A stretch of DNA of 19,721 bases from assembly GCA_038209965.1 (NCBI GenBank), contig JBBQXF010000091.1, positions 1 through 19,721 on the forward strand, written 5' to 3'. Position numbers and translations under genes: made by a program. Within the stretch, counting starts at the first letter, position 1. Every line of letters starts with the position of its first letter. This DNA comes from JALONO01 sp038209965. GTDB taxonomy: Bacteria > Bacteroidota > Bacteroidia > Cytophagales > Thermoflexibacteraceae. Positions 15,136-19,721 of this stretch are shown piece by piece. Under the pieces are notes generated by a model. That model was not told the origin of the DNA. It was given only the letters and a program-made list of their open reading frames with translations, and made no database searches.

Positions 15136-15963
15136 ATGCAGCAATTGCTCCAACTTATGGGCAGGTATCGGGTAGTTTTGACATTTGTCGGGCTACAACT
15201 GATTTGCTTTTGGCTGATTATCCAACAAAACCGGCACCAAAGTGCCACTGTTTTTACTTCGGCCAATTATGTTTCGGTCCAAGGCGCTCGCCTCAGTTCT
15301 TATGTAACGGAGTATTTTGGTCTTAAACAACAAAACACTTCGCTGGTAGCCCAAAACAAACGATTGCTAGAAGAATTGAGCCAATTGACCGTGAGTAGCA
15401 ATCCCAAAGACAATGTTCACTTGCCAGGCTACCAGTTTATTGTTGGCAAAGTGATGAATAATTCGGTGATGCACGCGGAAAATTATCTCCTCATTGACAA
15501 AGGAAAACTGGCTGGAGTGGAGCCCGGTATGGGGGTGGTCAGTCCCGATGGCGTAGTGGGCAAAGTCAAAATGTGCAATGACCATTATTCTATTGTCTAT
15601 TCTTTTTTGCACCCCGCAATTACTATTTCAGCCAAGATCCCTAACAAAGGCATTCTCGGATCAGTCAAATGGGACAAAAAAGACTATCGTTTTGGCCAAT
15701 TATTGTTCGTGCCACGCGATATCAAAGTAGAAAAGGGGGATACTGTATTGGCTACCGGATACAGCTCGATCTATCCCGAAAACTATCCCATTGGTACAGT
15801 GAGCGCTGTCAGTTTGCAGGGAACGACTTCTTTTTTGGACATCAAAGTGCAACTCTCCACCAAATTTGCTAGCCTAAACTACGTGTATGTCATCAAAAAC
15901 CCGATCCAAAAAGAGCTGGATTCACTGCAACAAAACGGTGCACCAGAGCACCAACAACAATGA
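15136..15963 (+). CDS. mreC: Rod shape-determining protein MreC
   Basis: A 275-residue membrane-anchored periplasmic protein that links MreB to the elongasome and activates PBP2. It has a short cytoplasmic N-terminus, a single membrane segment at about residues 13-30, a coiled coil at about 58-84 (LKQQNTSLVAQNKRLLEEL), then the two beta-barrel domains with KVMNNSVMHAENYLLIDKG and GVEPGMGVVSPDGVVGKV, the most conserved part of the family. The C-terminus is short and polar. Its stop overlaps the mreD start (ATGA, 15960-15963), implying translational coupling. Confidence 0.95.
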   Translation: MQQLLQLMGRYRVVLTFVGLQLICFWLIIQQNRHQSATVFTSANYVSVQGARLSSYVTEYFGLKQQNTSLVAQNKRLLEELSQLTVSSNPKDNVHLPGYQFIVGKVMNNSVMHAENYLLIDKGKLAGVEPGMGVVSPDGVVGKVKMCNDHYSIVYSFLHPAITISAKIPNKGILGSVKWDKKDYRFGQLLFVPRDIKVEKGDTVLATGYSSIYPENYPIGTVSAVSLQGTTSFLDIKVQLSTKFASLNYVYVIKNPIQKELDSLQQNGAPEHQQQ

Positions 15964-16466
15964 AAAGTCCCTTTATTAACCAAGCACTCAGTTTCGTTAC
16001 TTATTTGTGCCTACAAGTTCTACTGGCCAAAAACCTAAACTTGTTTGATGTGGGCTTTTGTTTTTTGTATGTCTCCTTCTTGCTGCTTTTGCCTTTCGAG
16101 ACCGGTAAGCTCCAACTGATGTTCATTGGATTTTTGATTGGTTTCTGTGTTGATCTAAATTATGACACTGGTGGCATCCACGCATCGGCATGTGTGTTGC
16201 TGGCATTTGCCCGTCCGTACATCACCAGCATCATAGTGCCCAGTGGTGGGTATGAAAATGCCATGAAGCCTTGGATGAGCGTCATGGGATCGCCTTGGTT
16301 TGTGAGTTATAGCGCAATCCTGATCGCTATCCACCATTTGGCTTTATTCAGTATCGAGGCCGGAAGTCTCGAGATGCTTCCCTTTACGTTGCTCAAAGCA
16401 TTGGTCAGCATTGCATTTACAGGATCGATGGTATTGATTTTCCAAGGTTTGTTCTACAACAAATAG
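15960..16466 (+). CDS. mreD: Rod shape-determining protein MreD
   Basis: A 168-residue polytopic membrane protein with about five hydrophobic helices, of the usual MreD length. The weakly conserved family pattern is visible: QVLLAKNLNLFD near the N-terminus, LLLPFETGKLQLMFIGFLIG and the G-x-x-x-D-x-x-Y-x-x-G-x-[HN]-A segment FCVDLNYDTGGIHASA. Identification rests strongly on position after mreC with a 4-bp overlap. Usually mrdA (PBP2) and rodA follow in Bacteroidota; here a non-coding region and an unrelated gene follow instead. Confidence 0.92.
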   Translation: MKSPFINQALSFVTYLCLQVLLAKNLNLFDVGFCFLYVSFLLLLPFETGKLQLMFIGFLIGFCVDLNYDTGGIHASACVLLAFARPYITSIIVPSGGYENAMKPWMSVMGSPWFVSYSAILIAIHHLALFSIEAGSLEMLPFTLLKALVSIAFTGSMVLIFQGLFYNK

Positions 16467-16548
16467 TCATTTTCCCTGCTCAATGCCCGCCGTTTTCATT
16501 GATTTTGACGCATCATAAAACTATTGTTACATAATACTCATTAATTAT

Positions 16549-16595
16549 TTGTTTTTCTGATTTGAAAATGTAGCTTTGTCGCATTCAAATCAGAA
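16549..16595 (+). promoter_or_regulatory. Consensus Bacteroidota promoter bracketed by a perfect 12-bp inverted repeat
   Basis: -33 TTG (16549-16551), 19-nt spacer, -7 TAGCTTTG (16571-16578): an exact match to the Bacteroidota primary sigma consensus. Inverted repeat TTCTGATTTGAA (16555-16566) and TTCAAATCAGAA (16584-16595) lies on both sides of the -7 box with a 17-nt spacer. The predicted start is about 16582, so the right arm begins about two bases after it. The arms suit a repressor or autoregulator site. Confidence 0.7.
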
Positions 16596-16640
16596 GATCT
16601 GAATTCATAATTAATATCTCCCAAAATAAACGTACTATTT

Positions 16641-17210
16641 ATGGTTAACATTTCACTTTCCGAAAAGGAAGCCCGTGAACTCGCAGAGTTTTACGAAGCA
16701 GAATACAACAAATTACAACAGCGGATGAACGACTTGACTGGGATGCTGGAAAAGTTGAAAGGTTCGGCTCCGGCTGTTGCGGTAACAGTTGAACCGAAAA
16801 CTGTTGCACCACAAATTGAAGTTAAACAGGTTGCTGATGAGCCAGTTATCAAAGTAAAAAAGGGTCGAGGAAAAGCCAAGCCTAAGGTAAAAGAAGCAGA
16901 GGCAGTAGCAGCAGTAGCAGTAGTAGAACCGAAACCCAAAGCTAGCCGTGGTGGATACCTACGGTTGGATTATGAAAAGTTTATTTTGGAAGCACTAGAG
17001 GAGCGTGGCGAAGTGATCCACACCAATGAGTTTCAAGAACTGATCATCAGCAAAAACAAATTGAGAGGCGAGTTGGTCAAGAAAGCGGAAGCGGGCATTT
17101 CACGGGCACTGAGCATTTTGAAAAATCAGAAAAACCAGTTGCGTTCTAGTAAAGTAGCCGGTAAAGCGGGCTTGTCCTACGGTTTGGTGAGCTGGAGCAA
17201 AGGCGAATAA
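16641..17210 (+). CDS. Unrecognised protein: coiled coil, basic Ala/Lys linker, winged-helix-like C-terminus
   Basis: A 189-residue protein I do not recognise. Residues 5-40 (LSEKEARELAEFYEAEYNKL and following) form an amphipathic helix or coiled coil, suitable for dimerisation. Residues 42-103 are a low-complexity linker rich in Ala, Val, Pro and Lys, with KVKKGRGKAKPKVK as a likely DNA- or RNA-binding tail and an AEAVAAVAVV run encoded by GCAGTA-type repeats (about 16906-16930). Residues 106-186 (YEKFILEALEERGEVIHTNE, then ISRALSILKNQ and LSYGLVSW) look like a winged helix of the HARE-HTH type. A nucleoid-associated or transcription factor is plausible but unproven. It has its own strong promoter and is more AT-rich than neighbouring genes. 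The bidirectional terminator follows. Confidence 0.75.
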   Translation: MVNISLSEKEARELAEFYEAEYNKLQQRMNDLTGMLEKLKGSAPAVAVTVEPKTVAPQIEVKQVADEPVIKVKKGRGKAKPKVKEAEAVAAVAVVEPKPKASRGGYLRLDYEKFILEALEERGEVIHTNEFQELIISKNKLRGELVKKAEAGISRALSILKNQKNQLRSSKVAGKAGLSYGLVSWSKGE

Positions 17211-17243
17211 CTAAAGTGACTTATTTGGCTTCCGTTTTGGGCC

Positions 17244-17294
17244 ATTAAAAAGTGGTGTTTCTAGTCAGGCTGACTGGAAACACCACTTTTTTAA
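17244..17294. terminator. Bidirectional terminator between the coiled-coil/winged-helix gene and nadE
   Basis: Long hairpin: AAAAAGTGGTGTTTC (from 17247) pairs with GAAACACCACTTTTT (from 17277), with an inner AGTCA/TGACT stem and a GGC loop. A-run before and T-run after make it work on both strands, as expected between convergent genes. Confidence 0.85.
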
Positions 17295-17309
17295 TGCTCA
17301 ATTGCCCGA

Positions 17310-19307
17310 TCAACCAGCAAAAATGGTTAATTGTTGCAATTCCCGCTCAAATCCTCCCGAAAGAATGGGAAAACGGCACCAAGTTTTGGGATCCAAATTC
17401 TTATCATCCAGATGGAACGATGGGGCATAACGCTCCCGCTTCCATTGGTTGCGGCACCACAGCTGAAAAAATTTAGCTATCCAGATCTTTAGCTGCGCGG
17501 GCGCATACTGCGGGTACTTCATCCGCATGAGGACAAAACACTCTACGGGCATCTTTTTGTCGCGAATGGCCGCTTCCTCAATAGCATCCAACAGATCATA
17601 GGGCATTAAATCGTCCTCGTCAGTTTGCTTGCTTTCGGGTGGGCGTAGTTCAGCAGTAGGGGATTGATCATTGACCAAGTAAAGGATGGGCAGGGGATGT
17701 TTGCCATCGGGCCCACCTTTTTCCATCCAACGGAGCCACTGCCGCAGGAATGCTTTGTCAATCCCAGCAATGGGACTGAGACCACCAGAGGTGTCACCAT
17801 CCATCGTGGCGTAGCCCACGGCTGCCTCCGAGCGGTTGGAAGTGGATAAGAGCAAACCCCCACTGATGTTGGTCAGCATCCAGATACTTGGGCTGCGCAC
17901 CCGAGCCTGAATGTTCTGCAAGGCAATGTCATCGGTGGCCCAACTCAACGACCGCCCCAACGCCTTGGCCACCATTTGTGTGTAGTTTTCCACTACTTCG
18001 TCCACTTGAAGTTCATAAAATTGAGCGTTGACCGCCCTGGCCAGTTCGCGGGCGGCGGCAAGGGTCACTTCGCCGCTGTTTCGCGTGGCTTGGTAGGCCG
18101 TTACCAACAGCACGTTGGCCATCGCCTCGGTCGTCTGGCACGCCTGTAATTGGGGCCAATATGCCAATTTTGCTTTAAACCCGGCCAGGCCTATGCTTTC
18201 CACTCCCAGTTTGATCATGAGCCAGGCACAGGACACAATGGCTGAGGAATCGGCCCCACCACTGAGGGACACCGAAAATCCTTTGGAACGGCTCTTGCGC
18301 ATATAATCAAACAGGCCCAAAGAGAGCGCGCGGGAGAACTCCTCTTCTTGTTTGCGGGAACTGAGCTCCCAAGGTTCGTCGATGTCAGTGTTTAACTCGG
18401 GCAGGATGTCGGGAAATTGGAAATCCACCTTGATGCAGTTATCCAGCATTTGGGGCACATTGAACATCGTGCTGGACTGTGATTGGGCCATCCGGGCCTC
18501 GGCAATGTCCACCACCGCCGATGTGACCAAATAATCATGGAAGGAGAGCCGCTCGCCCACCGCCAACAAATTGCCGGAAGAGGCGATGAGCGTGCCCCCG
18601 TCGTAAATGGCACGCCCGGCTTCGTTGCCCAGCAAATTGGCGTAGATATAGGCCGTGCCAAATGCTCGTGAGCCTTCCAGCACAAACCGTTTGCGCACTT
18701 CCAGCTTGTTGAACGCAAAGTGGCTCGCGCTGGGGTTGAGCAATACGTCAATGCCGTAGCTGTACAGTTTACGGCCCGGCCGGTTGGCCACCCAAGCATC
18801 TTCACAGATCTCAAACCCAATTTTGATGCCCCCCACATTGAAATGGATATCCCCCAGTGGGTAATGAACCACCTTGCCCGTCGGGTCGGGCAGGGCAACC
18901 ACCACTTGCTCGTCGGCGGGCCAGGGCGTGAACCAGCGCGGTTCATAGTGGATGCCATTGCCCGCCAAGAAACGCTTGGCCACAAAACCCGCAATTTGAC
19001 CGTCCACCAATAAGCACGCTGTATTGAAAATGCGGTTTTGGAACATGAGCGGTAGACCGACACAGACTACCATACCCTTGGTGGCTGGCAGCAACTCATG
19101 CAACAATTGAAGCGCGGTCTGGTGGATCCCGGGCGCATAAAAAGCATCTTCGCAGCCATAGCCAGTAATGCACAACTCGGGCAAACAGAGAATGGTGGCT
19201 TGCTGCTGACGGGCCTCGGCTATGGCGGCCAGAATATTGCGCAGGTTGCTGTCCCAGGCGAGTGGTGTCTGGTTCAGCACAGCACCCGCTACTTTGATCA
19301 ATTGCAT
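17310..19307 (-). CDS. nadE: Glutamine-dependent NAD+ synthetase
   Basis: A 665-residue two-domain enzyme that amidates deamido-NAD to NAD+ using ammonia released from glutamine. The N-terminal nitrilase-type glutaminase domain (1-~290) has the Glu-Lys-Cys triad: E44 in LPELCITGYG, K111 in AKRFL and C168 in FEICEDAW. The C-terminal synthetase domain has the ATP P-loop SGGADSSA at 349-356, then LLLSTSNRSEAAVGYATMDG and SPTAELRPPESKQTDEDDL. Length and architecture match the bacterial/eukaryotic long form. The start ATG at 19305-19307 is followed by MQLIKVAGAVLNQTP, where the nitrilase fold begins. It converges with the 16641 gene at a shared terminator. Confidence 0.96.
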   Translation of the reverse strand: MQLIKVAGAVLNQTPLAWDSNLRNILAAIAEARQQQATILCLPELCITGYGCEDAFYAPGIHQTALQLLHELLPATKGMVVCVGLPLMFQNRIFNTACLLVDGQIAGFVAKRFLAGNGIHYEPRWFTPWPADEQVVVALPDPTGKVVHYPLGDIHFNVGGIKIGFEICEDAWVANRPGRKLYSYGIDVLLNPSASHFAFNKLEVRKRFVLEGSRAFGTAYIYANLLGNEAGRAIYDGGTLIASSGNLLAVGERLSFHDYLVTSAVVDIAEARMAQSQSSTMFNVPQMLDNCIKVDFQFPDILPELNTDIDEPWELSSRKQEEEFSRALSLGLFDYMRKSRSKGFSVSLSGGADSSAIVSCAWLMIKLGVESIGLAGFKAKLAYWPQLQACQTTEAMANVLLVTAYQATRNSGEVTLAAARELARAVNAQFYELQVDEVVENYTQMVAKALGRSLSWATDDIALQNIQARVRSPSIWMLTNISGGLLLSTSNRSEAAVGYATMDGDTSGGLSPIAGIDKAFLRQWLRWMEKGGPDGKHPLPILYLVNDQSPTAELRPPESKQTDEDDLMPYDLLDAIEEAAIRDKKMPVECFVLMRMKYPQYAPAQLKIWIAKFFQLWCRNQWKRERYAPSFHLDDKNLDPKTWCRFPILSGGFERELQQLTIFAG

Positions 19308-19650
19308 ATTTCGTCAGGAGTTATTGATTGGATCTTGGCACAAAACAATTTACTTGTACCATCGCTTAAACTTTACGAGTATCAAAAGTAAACAATAAAA
19401 AGTGTATAAAATACAATAAGGCAAAATACTTTAAGAAGTTTAGTTTAATAACAGATCTATTGAATAATCAACAAAAAACAGATTAAAACAGTACTTTTTA
19501 TGTTCAACTTTTGTTTATTGCTATTCGATCATATCTATCATTAACAAACTTTAACCTAAAAGGAAATTTTGGTACACGTGCAGGTTTAATCAACTTACAA
19601 GATTAACCATCGGATGTATCAAAACGTTTAAGCAATAAACAACCGTAAAT
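19308..19650. other. AT-rich intergenic region between nadE and the right-edge gene
   Basis: About 340 bp of AT-rich sequence without a credible gene. It contains the nadE -7 element on the minus strand and an imperfect hairpin, GGTTTAATC (19583-19591) with GATTAACC (19601-19608), about 45 bp before the next start codon. I found no good TAnnTTTG on the plus strand for that gene. Confidence 0.55.
19383..19390 (-). promoter_or_regulatory. -7 element of nadE
   Basis: TACTTTTG on the minus strand, about 75 bp upstream of the nadE ATG, fits TAnnTTTG. The nearest upstream TTG is about 23 nt away, so the -33 is weak. Confidence 0.4.
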
Positions 19651-19721
19651 ATGAACGACTTACTACTCAATGATGATTATCTGTCACTGGAATATTTGAC
19701 CAATGCAGGTGTGCTAATGGA
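19651..19721 (+). CDS. 5' end of an unidentified gene (cut by the window edge)
   Basis: ATG at 19651 opens a frame to the window end: MNDLLLNDDYLSLEYLTNAG and three more residues. It is too short to identify. The preceding leader is AT-rich and follows the imperfect hairpin at 19583-19608. The start is plausible because it is the first ATG after a long non-coding stretch; the frame shows no stop in 23 codons, which is weak support. Confidence 0.4.
   Translation, partial: MNDLLLNDDYLSLEYLTNAGVLM

Overview
The window looks like chromosomal DNA of a Bacteroidota bacterium, probably of the Cytophagia/Saprospiria type. The evidence is the repeated Bacteroidota-type -7 promoter element TAnnTTTG upstream of genes, the near absence of Shine-Dalgarno sequences, and a gene set (ABC-F ATPase, ~600-residue acyl-CoA dehydrogenase, mnmG, mreBCD, glutamine-dependent nadE) whose products read like Bacteroidota homologues. 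No rRNA, tRNA, CRISPR array or insertion sequence was seen.

Left part (1-4100) is damaged or atypical. At the edge a saccharopine/alanine dehydrogenase-family gene is broken by an inversion-like junction near base 113: the sequence to the left codes on the minus strand and the C-terminus codes on the plus strand. A probably decayed membrane protein remnant (steroid 5-alpha-reductase/DUF1295-like) follows. Then come an intact ABC-F ATPase with a promoter so close that it may be leaderless, a DUF962/Mpo1-like gene disabled by a homopolymer frameshift and a Trp-to-TAG change, and a solitary TaqI-family restriction endonuclease homologue with no methyltransferase in view.

Middle part (4200-11300) holds a secreted M28 zinc peptidase divergent from a thioredoxin-TPR (CnoX/YbbN-like) protein, an acyl-CoA dehydrogenase whose promoter is bracketed by a 21-bp inverted repeat, and a 700-bp gene-free stretch with three identical perfect parS palindromes before mnmG. 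The parS cluster next to mnmG (gidA) suggests that this locus lies near the chromosome origin.

Right part (11300-19721) holds a secreted M20 amidohydrolase, an orphan ABC-3 metal permease preceded by nested inverted repeats, the mreB-mreC-mreD cell-shape operon without mrdA/rodA behind it, an unrecognised coiled-coil/basic-linker/winged-helix-like protein with a textbook Bacteroidota promoter also bracketed by an inverted repeat, a bidirectional terminator, convergent nadE, an AT-rich intergenic stretch and the first codons of an unidentified gene.

The most interesting signals are the two promoters in which inverted-repeat arms flank the -7 box in the same layout, the parS cluster, the lone TaqI-like endonuclease, and the accumulation of broken genes at the left edge. 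I see no clear multi-gene novel system.
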